NCBI GenBank assembly: GCA_016213825.1
Contig: JACQZP010000018.1
Location: 1 to 54,542, forward strand
DNA: 54,542 nt
Origin: Acetobacterium woodii
Lineage (GTDB): Bacteria; Bacillota; Clostridia; Eubacteriales; Eubacteriaceae
Direction of reading: 5' to 3'
Part shown: positions 23,436-32,792 of the stretch, piece by piece
Layout: each line of letters starts with the position of its first letter
How positions within the stretch are numbered: the first letter of the stretch is position 1
Program-made: the position numbers and the translations under genes
Notes under the pieces: model-generated
Told to the model about the DNA's origin: nothing
The model's input: the letters and a program-made list of their open reading frames with translations, nothing else
The model's database searches: none

Positions 23436-24043
23436 AATCAAGATCGAGATTTTTATACAACGTTCATGTTGCAGAGGTAACAAAAAACGATGATTCAACC
23501 TATACGGTTGGAACACCGGTATTCGTATCCGGAGCCATTAAGGGGAAAGTAACCGATAATTATGCCAGCGAAGATCTGTATTCAGAAAATATGCTGGAAG
23601 AGGTTATCAATGATTACACAAATACTGAGGTAAGTTTTGAATTCAATGCCCTTTCGCCATCGGAGCAGGCGTTACTGTTTGGACATATCAACAAACAGGG
23701 CTATTTGATTAAAACAGCCCAGGATGAGTCTAAAGAAGTGGCTCTTGGATATGCATCGGAAAGAGCTAACGGAAAGATGGAAGTAACCTGGTATTACTGC
23801 GGTAAATTCTCCAATTCCGAAGGGGACGAATACGAAACCAAGGGAGAAAAAACACCGACAAAAACAAAATCAATTAAAGGGAAATTCTATCAACGGCGTA
23901 AGCCAATAGTCATTGATGGAAAAAGCAAGAACCTAATCAGCACAACGGTTAGTGAAGAAGCCTTAACCGTGTCGGATACAAACGCACTGGCTGCATTGGA
24001 TGACTGGTTTACCGAAGTACAAGAACCAACCTTCACGGTTTAA
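23432..24043 (+). CDS. Major tail protein, phi13 family
   Basis: A 203-residue tail-tube subunit. The order LYNVHVAEVTKND, GAIKGKVTDNYAS, EVSFEFNALSPSEQALLFG, EVALGYASERANGKMEVTW, and a final Lys-rich FYQRRKPIVIDGKS match phi13-type tube proteins. It stacks in rings along the tape measure. It overlaps the preceding gene by 4 nt. Confidence 0.9.
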   Translation: MKSRSRFLYNVHVAEVTKNDDSTYTVGTPVFVSGAIKGKVTDNYASEDLYSENMLEEVINDYTNTEVSFEFNALSPSEQALLFGHINKQGYLIKTAQDESKEVALGYASERANGKMEVTWYYCGKFSNSEGDEYETKGEKTPTKTKSIKGKFYQRRKPIVIDGKSKNLISTTVSEEALTVSDTNALAALDDWFTEVQEPTFTV

Positions 24044-24054
24044 GGTGATTGAGT

Positions 24055-24414
24055 ATGAATGTAAACCTAACAGTCAATGATAAAGAATACACGCTGAAAA
24101 AATTACCACCGAAAAAATACAAACGGTTCAGAGACATGCTCAGTAAAGTGGGCGACATGGATCTTTTCGGGGCCAACAATTATACGGATGAGGCGTTGGA
24201 TGAAGTGTTCATGGTGGTCTCTAATTTATTCAATGGAGAATTATCGGTGGAGGAGATTGAGGAAAACTCTGATATCTCAGATCTGATTGCATTTGTCCGT
24301 GAAGTCCAGTTTGATATTGAAAAGGGAGCTGCTGACCGGATCAACAAAATGTACCAGGATTTTTTTCAAAAAAGCGCCGAAGCTTTAGCGCAAAAAACCT
24401 CAAACAATTCATAG
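24055..24414 (+). CDS. Tail assembly chaperone gpG-like
   Basis: A 119-residue chaperone that coats the tape measure during tail assembly. It lies in the fixed place between tube and tape-measure genes. ATG at 24055 follows AAGGTG by 7 nt; an in-frame TTG six nt earlier is less likely. Near its end the frame-0 mRNA has a T7 run that suits a -1 slip (24360-24366), giving a longer gpGT-like fusion. Confidence 0.85.
   Translation: MNVNLTVNDKEYTLKKLPPKKYKRFRDMLSKVGDMDLFGANNYTDEALDEVFMVVSNLFNGELSVEEIEENSDISDLIAFVREVQFDIEKGAADRINKMYQDFFQKSAEALAQKTSNNS
24360..24366 (+). promoter_or_regulatory. Programmed -1 frameshift site
   Basis: The heptamer T-TTT-TTT lies in frame 0 as gaT TTT TTT, so both tRNAs can re-pair after slipping back one base. 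The -1 frame is open from upstream of this site to 24758, and the frame-0 stop comes 48 nt later. Shifting fuses 104 residues of gpG to 130 residues of the extension. Confidence 0.65.
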
Positions 24415-24758
24415 AAGAAAAAAGAATACCAGAATTTTACAAAGAGAAAACCGCCGTTGATGTGATTATGAACGAGCGGTTTTTTTCATATTGCTTAAAA
24501 AAATTCAAAGAAAAACAGGATGAGCTGGGAAAAATAATTGGTGCTGAAAAAGAATATAGCCCAATGAAACAGGCTCTGAAAGAAAAAGGCCTCATCAAAG
24601 AGGACGATCACAAAGAAGATCTGTTGTATGAGATATACCAGGTCGTTTATTTTGCGGTTGAGCAATTAAACTGTTCTTTTTTTGAGGCATGGAATGGTGA
24701 TTACATTGATATTTATGAAGCATTAATTTTCAAAATAAAAAACGGAGGTGATGACTAA
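24366..24758 (+). CDS. Tail chaperone extension (gpT part, via -1 shift)
   Basis: This frame has no own well-placed start with a ribosome site: the first GTG is at 24462. It continues without stop from the slip site, beginning SKKRRSFSAKNLKQFIEEKR. The ~130-residue extension (DVIMNERFFSYCLKKF, CSFFEAWNGDYIDIYEA) is helical and acidic and would be made only as a gpGT fusion, at low level, to recruit tube subunits to the tape measure. Its stop overlaps the tape-measure start by one base. Confidence 0.7.
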   Translation, partial: SKKRRSFSAKNLKQFIEEKRIPEFYKEKTAVDVIMNERFFSYCLKKFKEKQDELGKIIGAEKEYSPMKQALKEKGLIKEDDHKEDLLYEIYQVVYFAVEQLNCSFFEAWNGDYIDIYEALIFKIKNGGDD

Positions 24759-27700
24759 TGGCAAGCGCAACCCTGAGAGTTGGAGCTGATATTTCAGAAT
24801 TTCAAAAAGCAACCAAACAGATGAATGACGAAATGAAGACATTGGATTCAGCAATGAAAGCTTCAGCGTCGGCAGCAGCATTAGCAGATGACAAATTCAA
24901 AGGGCTGAAAGATCAGCAGTCATTATTGGCCGACAAAGTGAAAATTGCTTCAGAGGCTGTGCAGACTCAAAAGAGTTATATTGATACCTTGGCAGAAAAA
25001 CAGGAAAAATTAAAAACAAAACAATCGGAGTTAACCACAAAAATTGCGGAAACTACCGAAAAATGGGAAGCTGCTAAAACTCAATATGGCAAAAACAGTG
25101 ATGAAGCCAAAAAACTGGCCGATGATCTGGGAAAACTTGAGAAACAGCAGAAAAATAATGACAGTGCCATTGATTCAAATATCACAAAAATCAATGCTGC
25201 TAATAAAAAACTAGAAGACAATAAAGACAAACTCAATCAGACTGAAAAAGCATTAAAAGTTGTTAATAAAGAGGTTAGTTCATTCAAAATAAATGAGTTG
25301 GCTGACAAACTGGGGAACGCTTCCACAAAAATGAAAGATTTGGGCGGGAGCCTGACAGCTGGGATAACCGTTCCTGTCGCTGCTGCAGTCACCGGTCTGG
25401 GTTTATTGGCAGCCAAAGCAATCGATAATGCAGATGGCATTCAAAAAATGTCAGATGTGACCGGGATCTCAGCGGAAAGATTGCAGGAGCTGCAATATGC
25501 CGGAAATAATCTGGGGGTCAGTCTGGATACCATTGCCGGCGCCCAGGCAAAACTTACTAAATCCATGGCCGCCGCCATCGATGGCACGGGAACCCAGGCA
25601 GAGGCATTTTCTACTCTGGGGATATCAGTAACAGACAGCAATGGAAATCTCAGAGATGCCAAAGATGTCATGAACGAGGCTTTTTCAGCGCTTAATGGAG
25701 TAGGTAACGAAACAGAGCGGGATGCATTGGCCATGAGTATCTTTGGTAAGTCTGCAATGGAATTAAACCCAATGATCAAGGCAGGATCCGATGAGATGGC
25801 ACGATTGACAGAAGAGGCCAGAAAAGTTGGAGCAGTATTAAGTGGTGAAGACATTTCGGCTATGGACGCCTTTGGAGACTCCATGGATGCTGTAAAAATG
25901 GCAATCTCTGCTGGTTTTGCTAAAGCGTTTGCGGAATTACTTCCTAAACTGCAGGAACTTATGCCAGTGATCCAGGAGAAGATTATTCCAGCCATTGCCG
26001 GGTTTGCTGAAGGAATAGCAGATCTGATTTTAAAATTCAGCAATTTACCAGGGCCATTACAGGGAATAGTTGGTGGAGCTGCAGGTTTAACGGTAGCCAT
26101 GGGACCACTACTTATGTTGTTTGGTGGAATCGCCGGGGGATTATCAAATATTTTAGGTTTGGTTGGTTCATCCGGATTAATCGGGGGAATGAGCGGAGCA
26201 GCCGGAGCCACCGGGGGATTATCAGCCGCATTTACCGCCTTAACCGGGCCGGTAGGCATAGCGGTGGCAGCAGTAGCAGCCATTGGAGCCGTGATTGCCG
26301 GTGCCTGGCAGAATTCAGAAATTTTTCGAGATTCAGTGGGTTCAGCTTTTGAATCAATTAAAGTTACGATTCAAGATGCCTTTGCCAGGATCAGTGAAGC
26401 AATGGGTCCAGCGTTGGCATCATTCCAGGGATTTTCTACAGATGTGACACCAATTCTACAGCAGATCGGTGATTTTCTGGGAACGTATGTTGTGCCAATT
26501 GTGAAAGGTTTTTTCGAAAATTTCATAAATGGTTTTGCAAGTGTAATTGTGGCCATTGCACCGTTTGTTGAAGGGATCGGGAATCTGTTATCCTTCATCG
26601 GAAATTTTGTTGGAGCTGTCTTTGCGCTATTTAATGGTGATTGGGCTGCAGCTTGGACATTTGCCCAGGCCATGGGTCAGAGTTTTGTTGATTTTCTGGG
26701 GAATGCACTGACAGGAATGCAAAACATGTTTTTTCTGGTATTTGGCAATCTGATTACGAAGATTCAGGAAACATGGACAAATATTCAAACATCTACAACT
26801 GAGGCATGGAATGCAGTCACAGCGTTTTTAAAAGAAACCTGTGATGCAATTTATAACAACACCATCGGAAAAATAACTGAAACGGCCAAGGGCGTTGCTG
26901 ACAAGTGGCAGGAAACAAAGATTGATTCCCAGCAGAAATGGAATGACATCAAGCAGGATCTGGCAACAAAATGGAATGAGATCTATGCCAATGTGACAGA
27001 AAAAGTAAAAGCAACCACTATGGATGTTGCTCAGAAATGGGAAGATGCAAAAACTGATGCTGATATGAAATGGAGTGATATCAGAGAAAATCTGAGAACC
27101 AAGGTTGGTGAAATTTATGAAAACACCATCGGAAAAGCTCAAAATATCCTGGAAGATCTGGCATTGAAATGGGACAAGATCAAATCTGATGCCGGAACAA
27201 AATGGGGTGAGGTAAAGACTACAATCGAGGACGCCGTGAAAGGGTTGCCTGGATATTTATTTGAGATTGGTAGCGGAATGATGGCTCAAATGGCTTCGGG
27301 AATATCGACTGCTATTGAACAGGTTTATACTGGAGTTTCTACACTCGTCACGGAAGTAATCAAACGATTTAAAGAAGGGTTCGGGATTAATTCACCGTCC
27401 ACGGTATTAAAAGAAATTGGTCAGTTTATGATCGAAGGACTAATCAAAGGTTTATCAGGTGATAACTTGATGTCTTTTGTTAATAATATCGTTGAAAGCC
27501 TTAAATCGGCATTCTCAAGTGGTGTTCTAAATATTGGAAATCTTATGGCTACTTTAGGAAGTTCGGCCAGTGAATTGTTATCAAAATTAGGCATAAATTT
27601 GGGTGCAACATTCGGATCTGCTGGATTAGCGGGGAAGGTTTGGGGATCCCCAACAGGTTCAACACCTTTAGCAGAAAACTTTGCATGGGATGAAGATTTC

Positions 27701-28279
27701 GGGGAAAGAATCGGATCGGTTGGGAGTCAATATCATGAAGGGTTAGACTTTAATGATACGGTAGGCGAAGGATCGCCACTTTACGCGATACAAAACGGTG
27801 TGGTTTCATCAGCTGGATATAATGGCGGATATGGAAACCAGGTAATAATTGATTTTGGCAATGGAATTGCAGCATCCTATTCACATTTAGATAGCATTGG
27901 TGTTGAAGCAGGACAAAGTGTAGTGATGGGTCAATACGTTGGCTCTGTTGGAAATACGGGGGCATCTTACGGAGCCCATCTTCATTTTGGGTTGCTTATT
28001 AATGGTGAATATGTGGATCCCATGCAGTTATGGTCAGGTGCCAGTTTTGATGTTGGTTCCAGGTATGTTCCGGAAGATATGATTGCCCTGATCCATAAAG
28101 GTGAGGCAATTATTCCGGAAAAAGAAAATCCATATGCAAACAGCAGTGGAGCGATCATGCCACAAGGAACAAAGGTTGAATTTACACAAAACAACTATAG
28201 CCCCAAAGAATTGCGCCCATCTGAGTCCGCCCGACTTGCCAAACGTGGGCTTCAGGAATGGGCTTTAATGATGGCGTAA
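24758..28279 (+). CDS. Tape measure protein with M23 peptidase domain
   Basis: A 1173-residue protein that sets tail length. N-terminal coiled coils (1-180) are followed by Gly/Ala-rich hydrophobic segments (about 430-520 and 590-640). Helical Trp repeats follow (KWNDIKQDL, KWNEIYANV, KWEDAKTDAD, KWSDIREN; about 725-830). A C-terminal M23 endopeptidase spans about 985-1095 with HEGLDF (metal His and Asp) and HLHFGL (catalytic/metal His near 1073-1075). The peptidase should open peptidoglycan during DNA entry. By the usual 1.5 Å per residue, a tail of about 170 nm would be expected. Confidence 0.94.
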   Translation: MASATLRVGADISEFQKATKQMNDEMKTLDSAMKASASAAALADDKFKGLKDQQSLLADKVKIASEAVQTQKSYIDTLAEKQEKLKTKQSELTTKIAETTEKWEAAKTQYGKNSDEAKKLADDLGKLEKQQKNNDSAIDSNITKINAANKKLEDNKDKLNQTEKALKVVNKEVSSFKINELADKLGNASTKMKDLGGSLTAGITVPVAAAVTGLGLLAAKAIDNADGIQKMSDVTGISAERLQELQYAGNNLGVSLDTIAGAQAKLTKSMAAAIDGTGTQAEAFSTLGISVTDSNGNLRDAKDVMNEAFSALNGVGNETERDALAMSIFGKSAMELNPMIKAGSDEMARLTEEARKVGAVLSGEDISAMDAFGDSMDAVKMAISAGFAKAFAELLPKLQELMPVIQEKIIPAIAGFAEGIADLILKFSNLPGPLQGIVGGAAGLTVAMGPLLMLFGGIAGGLSNILGLVGSSGLIGGMSGAAGATGGLSAAFTALTGPVGIAVAAVAAIGAVIAGAWQNSEIFRDSVGSAFESIKVTIQDAFARISEAMGPALASFQGFSTDVTPILQQIGDFLGTYVVPIVKGFFENFINGFASVIVAIAPFVEGIGNLLSFIGNFVGAVFALFNGDWAAAWTFAQAMGQSFVDFLGNALTGMQNMFFLVFGNLITKIQETWTNIQTSTTEAWNAVTAFLKETCDAIYNNTIGKITETAKGVADKWQETKIDSQQKWNDIKQDLATKWNEIYANVTEKVKATTMDVAQKWEDAKTDADMKWSDIRENLRTKVGEIYENTIGKAQNILEDLALKWDKIKSDAGTKWGEVKTTIEDAVKGLPGYLFEIGSGMMAQMASGISTAIEQVYTGVSTLVTEVIKRFKEGFGINSPSTVLKEIGQFMIEGLIKGLSGDNLMSFVNNIVESLKSAFSSGVLNIGNLMATLGSSASELLSKLGINLGATFGSAGLAGKVWGSPTGSTPLAENFAWDEDFGERIGSVGSQYHEGLDFNDTVGEGSPLYAIQNGVVSSAGYNGGYGNQVIIDFGNGIAASYSHLDSIGVEAGQSVVMGQYVGSVGNTGASYGAHLHFGLLINGEYVDPMQLWSGASFDVGSRYVPEDMIALIHKGEAIIPEKENPYANSSGAIMPQGTKVEFTQNNYSPKELRPSESARLAKRGLQEWALMMA

Positions 28280-28293
28280 AGGAGTTGAGATAA

Positions 28294-29169
28294 CTGAAAA
28301 CATTGAAATATATTAATAGCCAGGGAGAAGAGTTGATTTTCACAGACTCTACTCCTTTTTGGTTGAAGGAATTTTCTCAGAATACTGCAGTGATAAATCA
28401 TACAAACAAAGGATCTGGCCAAGACGGGAATACATTTTTAAGCAATTCATTGGATGATAGCGACCTTACTCTAAAAATATCAGTAAGAGGAAGTGAAATA
28501 AGTGAATTTGAACAGCTTAAAGCAAAATTGAGAAGAGTATTCAATCCGAAGTTTGGTAAAGGAGCCCTCATTCATAACAATGGGGAAAAAGATTTGGAAA
28601 TCAAATGCGTACCGGCAAAAGTACCGTTCATAGTCAATAAGAGCGATCGGAGAGGTGATTGTATCATTTCTTTGGTCGCAAATAGCCCATACTGGATGGA
28701 TATGAACCAGACAAAAGAAGAAATCGCACTCTGGGTAGGCGACTTTGAATTTGACTTCCTAAACGGTCTACAGATCCCAGAAGAGGGAATCATTATGGGC
28801 CACCGGGAACTGAGTCTGATTGTCAATTGTCCCAATGATGGCGACGGTGAAGCTGGTATGATCATCGAGTTTCGGGCTTTGGCCACGCTGACAAATCCAT
28901 CACTCCGGAACGTCAACACCCAGGAATTTGTGAAAATCAATAAAACCATGGTTGCCGGTGAGATCATCCGGGTGAATACACATTTCGCTGAAGAGGATGT
29001 GGAAATGGAGCTGAACGGGGTGACAACGAACGCTTTTAATTACATCGATGAAGACATGACCTTCCTGAAGCTTTACCAGGGCGATAACCTGTTTCGGTAT
29101 GATGCAGAAACAGGCCTGGATAACCTGATTGTGAACATCTACAGACAAAACAAGTATCTGGGGGTATAG
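28294..29169 (+). CDS. Distal tail protein (Dit), siphovirus type
   Basis: About 291 residues. It forms the hub at the tail tip between tube and fibres. The start (KTLKYINSQGEELIF) and FNPKFGKGALIHNNGEKDL match the Sipho_tail family; galectin-like C-terminal domain from about 170. No ATG or GTG fits: AAGGAG (28279-28284) lies 9 nt before CTG at 28294, and 18 nt before TTG at 28303. CTG is the better placed start, an unusual initiator. Confidence 0.85.
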   Translation: MKTLKYINSQGEELIFTDSTPFWLKEFSQNTAVINHTNKGSGQDGNTFLSNSLDDSDLTLKISVRGSEISEFEQLKAKLRRVFNPKFGKGALIHNNGEKDLEIKCVPAKVPFIVNKSDRRGDCIISLVANSPYWMDMNQTKEEIALWVGDFEFDFLNGLQIPEEGIIMGHRELSLIVNCPNDGDGEAGMIIEFRALATLTNPSLRNVNTQEFVKINKTMVAGEIIRVNTHFAEEDVEMELNGVTTNAFNYIDEDMTFLKLYQGDNLFRYDAETGLDNLIVNIYRQNKYLGV

Positions 29170-29172
29170 AGC

Positions 29173-30327
29173 ATGGATCTTTATGTAGCAGACAGAAGCT
29201 TTAATAAACTGGGTACCGTCAATAACCGGACATCGCTCCGGTGGGTGCGCCGGTACCGGAAAACCGGAGAGTTTGAAATCCATTGCCCGGCAACAACGCA
29301 GAACATTGAAAAGCTGCAGCGTGGGAATGTCATCATCAAGCCCGGGGATCCGGAGGCCGGTTATATCAAATACCGAAACCTGCAGGAAAATGATGAAGGA
29401 AAAGAGTTGCTTGTGGTCAAAGGCGACTTCCTGACCGGGTATCTAAACAGGCGGATCATCTGGGGGATCGAGATTATAAACGGATTAGTAGAAGTAGCCA
29501 TGCGGAATCTTGTCAATAAAAACGCCATCAGTCCAACGGACACAAACAGAATCATCCCGGGCTTGTCCCTGGGAGATCTGAAAAATTATACCGAAATGGC
29601 GGACTTTCAGACATCCTATCAGAATTTAACAGAAGAATTGGAAAGACTGTGTGCTCTGTCAGATATTGGTTACCGGATCCGTTATGATGGATCCACCAAA
29701 TCGATGAAATTTGAAACCTATAAAGGACTGGATCGCTCATCCGGACAAAGCATCAATCCCCGGTGTATTTTCAGCAAAAACTATAACAATGTGGAAAAGC
29801 AGGAGTTTACTGAGAGCGACGGAAACTATCGGAATCTGGTATTGATCGGAGGAATTGGAGAAGGAACTGACAGGAAGTTTGCAACGGTTGGAACGGCAGC
29901 GGGTTTGGACCGTTATGAGATCTTTAATGATCAGAAAAGCCTGAGCAATGTTGTGGATAGTGTAACTTTAACCGACGCAGAATATCAGGTGCTGCTTCAA
30001 GGAAAAGGCAATGAGACGCTGACACAAAATAAAAAGATTTGTGTTTTTGACAGTTCAATCGATGTGAATGCAAACCGGAAATATAAAGAGGATTATGATC
30101 TGGGTGACATCGTGACAAACATCAATAAAAAATGGGGTGTCAAGCTGGATACCAGGATCGAAGAGATTGAAGAGGTCTATGAAGAGGATGGCGAAAAGAT
30201 CAACGTCGTTTTTGGTGATGAAGCGCCGACACTGATTGATAAGATCAAACAAATAAACAGACAAACATCATCTTCCGGAGGATCGTCAAGTATTGTGATT
30301 TCATCAATTGATGGAGGGATATTTTAG
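29173..30327 (+). CDS. Tail protein, ReqiPepy6 Gp37-like
   Basis: A 384-residue tail-tip protein. It follows the pattern LYVADRSFNKLGTVNN, LRWVRRYRKTGEFEIHCPA, GDFLTGYLNRRI and YDLGDIVTNINKKWGV seen in siphovirus Gp37-like proteins that sit after Dit, in the place of Tal. It ends in a Ser/Gly-rich linker (SSSGGSSSIVISSIDGGIF) likely to join fibres. GC-rich codons relative to the fibre genes downstream. Confidence 0.88.
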   Translation: MDLYVADRSFNKLGTVNNRTSLRWVRRYRKTGEFEIHCPATTQNIEKLQRGNVIIKPGDPEAGYIKYRNLQENDEGKELLVVKGDFLTGYLNRRIIWGIEIINGLVEVAMRNLVNKNAISPTDTNRIIPGLSLGDLKNYTEMADFQTSYQNLTEELERLCALSDIGYRIRYDGSTKSMKFETYKGLDRSSGQSINPRCIFSKNYNNVEKQEFTESDGNYRNLVLIGGIGEGTDRKFATVGTAAGLDRYEIFNDQKSLSNVVDSVTLTDAEYQVLLQGKGNETLTQNKKICVFDSSIDVNANRKYKEDYDLGDIVTNINKKWGVKLDTRIEEIEEVYEEDGEKINVVFGDEAPTLIDKIKQINRQTSSSGGSSSIVISSIDGGIF

Positions 30328-30341
30328 AAAGGAGTGATTTT

Positions 30342-31088
30342 ATGGCAGAATCAAGTGGTATTTTTCCATCGATCAATGGGGACAGAAGGTATTTCACCAG
30401 TTTTTTTGCAGAGTATTTTGCAGACTTTATCGGTAACGGGATATATCCCAACCCATCAACGATGTGCCAGGTCATTGCAAATAATGACATGACAATTACG
30501 GTCAAGCCTGGGAATGGTTATATAAATGGCTTTAAGTACAAAAACACAAGTGATTTAGAAAAGAGTATTGATATAGCTGACGGGGTGCTCAAAAGAATTG
30601 ACCGTGTTGTTTTGAGGCATACCGTTTTAGACAGAGAGATTAAGGCCTATATCAAAAAAGGAACATTTGCCAGCAGCCCGGTGGCTCCAACGCTGCAGCG
30701 TGATGCAGACATGTGGGAGCTGGGGATTGCAGATATCTATATTGCCAATGGAGCGGTCAGTATTTCCCAAGCGAATATTTCAGATCTACGTTTGAACAAT
30801 GATTTTTGTGGAGTTGTCCATGGCGTGATTGATCAAGTGAATACAACGACGATCTTTAACCAGTTCCAGGCATGGTATTTAGAAACAGTGGATGGAGCAA
30901 CAACAGATATTGCGACGATGCTTTCAGCATTTCAAAGCGGGTTTAATACCTGGTTCGCTGGGGTGCAGGATACATTGTCAGGGGATGTTGCCGGGAATTT
31001 ATTAGCAAAGATACAGAATTTAATCATGACATCAGAAACTGAACCGATCAACCCTACAGCTGGTAGTTTTTGGTATAAGGTACTGTAA
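30342..31088 (+). CDS. Baseplate/fibre base protein
   Basis: A 248-residue protein with an N-terminal domain typical of phage baseplate proteins: FFAEYFADFIGNGIYPNP, MTITVKPGNGYINGFKY, RIDRVVLRHT and SQANISDLR. It should connect the tail hub to the fibre. Its last 18 residues (EPINPTAGSFWYKVL-type) are shared with the next protein's end. It overlaps the next gene by one base. Confidence 0.82.
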   Translation: MAESSGIFPSINGDRRYFTSFFAEYFADFIGNGIYPNPSTMCQVIANNDMTITVKPGNGYINGFKYKNTSDLEKSIDIADGVLKRIDRVVLRHTVLDREIKAYIKKGTFASSPVAPTLQRDADMWELGIADIYIANGAVSISQANISDLRLNNDFCGVVHGVIDQVNTTTIFNQFQAWYLETVDGATTDIATMLSAFQSGFNTWFAGVQDTLSGDVAGNLLAKIQNLIMTSETEPINPTAGSFWYKVL

Positions 31089-32113
31089 TGGATATCCAAA
31101 TAAAACGTGGTTTAGCAAACAATATACCCACGTTATTGGAAGGGGAGCCGGCAATAACCACTGATACCGGGAAATTATATGTTGGTGAATTTCTAATTAA
31201 TCCAGACGGTACGGCAGTTAGTTGGAATGATGTAACAGGAAAACCTGAAACATTCATACCGAGTGAACACAACCATGATGACCGATATTACACTGAAACA
31301 GAAGTTGACACAAAATTAAGTGGAAAGTCGGATACGACACATAGCCATACTGGCTCATATGAGCCAGTTATAGTAACGAAAAAAGCTGCTTTCAATATGG
31401 ACTTTGGTACATCGACAGGTACGGTTTGTCAGGGAGATGACAGCAGGTTATCCGATTCCAGGAACCCAACCGCTCATACTCATGACGACCGTTATTATAC
31501 TGAAGCCGAAACAACCGCTGCAATAAGCGCAGCGATTAATTTATTAATCAATGGATCGCCGGGTGCCCTGGACACTTTAAATGAACTTGCTACTGCAATG
31601 GGGAATGATCCAAATTTTGCATCGACAATCACAAATGCTTTAGCAGGAAAAGTTGATAAAGTTACTGGAAAGCAGTTATCTAGCGAAGATTTTACAACAA
31701 CGTTATTGAATAAGCTCAACAATATAACTGGAACCAACACCGGAGATGAAACCGCATCGACAATTAAAACGAAACTCGGAATATCAACGCTCAGCGGTAG
31801 TAATACAGGCGATCAGAATCTTGCAAGTTTTGGATTGACAGCTACAGCAACTGAGCTGAATTATACTGCCGGGATAACAAGCGCAATTCAAGGTCAATTA
31901 GACACAAAAGCACCATTAAACAGCCCGGCGTTAACAGGAAATCCAACGGCTCCCACACCAGCAACGGATGACAATGATACCAGTATTGCTACAACAGCAT
32001 TTGTAAAATCACAGGGGTATATCACCAGTTCGGGTAGCGGTGCGAAAATAACAACCGCGAGCGTCGAACCAGCAACACCGAGTGCCGGCGAATTCTGGTA
32101 TAAAATTTTATAG
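31088..32113 (+). CDS. Tail fibre protein
   Basis: A 341-residue fibre. The N-terminus (IQIKRGLANNIPTLLEGEPA) is a common fibre attachment module. Two HxHDDRYYTE repeats (HNHDDRYYTETE and HTHDDRYYTEAE) occur near residues 60 and 135, followed by GSPGALDTLNELATAMGND and LNSPALTGNPTAPTP repeats, all typical of trimeric fibre shafts. The C-terminus EPATPSAGEFWYKIL parallels the previous gene. Confidence 0.87.
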   Translation: MDIQIKRGLANNIPTLLEGEPAITTDTGKLYVGEFLINPDGTAVSWNDVTGKPETFIPSEHNHDDRYYTETEVDTKLSGKSDTTHSHTGSYEPVIVTKKAAFNMDFGTSTGTVCQGDDSRLSDSRNPTAHTHDDRYYTEAETTAAISAAINLLINGSPGALDTLNELATAMGNDPNFASTITNALAGKVDKVTGKQLSSEDFTTTLLNKLNNITGTNTGDETASTIKTKLGISTLSGSNTGDQNLASFGLTATATELNYTAGITSAIQGQLDTKAPLNSPALTGNPTAPTPATDDNDTSIATTAFVKSQGYITSSGSGAKITTASVEPATPSAGEFWYKIL

Positions 32114-32126
32114 GAGGTAAGTAAAC

Positions 32127-32357
32127 ATGGCAACAATTAAAGCGCAGAATAATCAAAGGAATGCTTCCAATGACGGATGGGATGTAATACACCATGAGAC
32201 GGAAGCAAGCATTGTGTTAATGGCAGATGGGACTACGAGTGTTGAAACAAAAATTTCAAATCTCGATTCGGGTGTTGCAGCAAAACTTGATTCATCAAGT
32301 CAATCCGCTATTGCGGGAAAAATTTATGCGTATAAAAATATAGGAGGTAGCTTATAA
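32127..32357 (+). CDS. Small fibre-associated protein
   Basis: A 76-residue protein with GWDVIHHETEASIVLMADG and a coiled segment (SVETKISNLDSGVAAKLDSS), the type of short module found at fibre tips. AGGAGGTAAGTAAAC precedes the ATG. It shares the one-base stop-start overlap with the next gene. Confidence 0.68.
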   Translation: MATIKAQNNQRNASNDGWDVIHHETEASIVLMADGTTSVETKISNLDSGVAAKLDSSSQSAIAGKIYAYKNIGGSL

Positions 32358-32791
32358 TGGCAGCAAATTTACAACCAATATTCCCGCTAACACCAAAGGT
32401 TAGCTGGGGAACAGTGGCAACAGCAAATACAGTAAAAGATGGAACTGGTACGGTGGTAACGGCTTTTACAGCGGGGGTTAATGGGTCAAAAATCGATCAG
32501 ATTAAAGTGCGGGCGTTAGGAACGAATATTGCTACGGTTTTACGAATTTTTGTAAATAACGGGTCTGCAAACACGACGGCAGTAAATAATACGCTGATTC
32601 ATGAGGTCACAATTTCGGCAACTACATTGTCAGAAGTGGCGGCGCTAACGGATACAGATGTTACAATCACAAAAGGTTCTGATGTTGTGGTTCCGATCCC
32701 ATACCTGCCAGCTGGATACAAAATCAATGTGGCAATTGGAACGACGATCGCTGCAGGTCTACAAGTTACCGTTCATGGAGCGGATTATTAA
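32357..32791 (+). CDS. Probable fibre or capsid accessory protein
   Basis: A 144-residue Thr/Val/Ala-rich beta protein (TVATANTVKDGTGTVVTAF, KVRALGTNIATVLRIFVNNG, VVPIPYLPAGYKINVAIG). Its sequence resembles small beta-sandwich proteins found beside fibre genes. AGGAGGTAGCTTATA precedes the ATG. Function is not established; receptor or surface decoration is plausible. Confidence 0.65.
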   Translation: MAANLQPIFPLTPKVSWGTVATANTVKDGTGTVVTAFTAGVNGSKIDQIKVRALGTNIATVLRIFVNNGSANTTAVNNTLIHEVTISATTLSEVAALTDTDVTITKGSDVVVPIPYLPAGYKINVAIGTTIAAGLQVTVHGADY

Positions 32792-32792
32792 A

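Noticed and set aside
24392-24398. A6C run as alternative frameshift site in the tail chaperone gene
   Set aside because: In the reading frame the second tRNA could not re-pair after a -1 slip; the T7 site upstream can.
25441-26283. Long minus-strand ORF within the tape-measure gene
   Set aside because: It is Ala/Pro-rich shadow coding opposite a Gly/Ala-rich region, with no ribosome site or homology.
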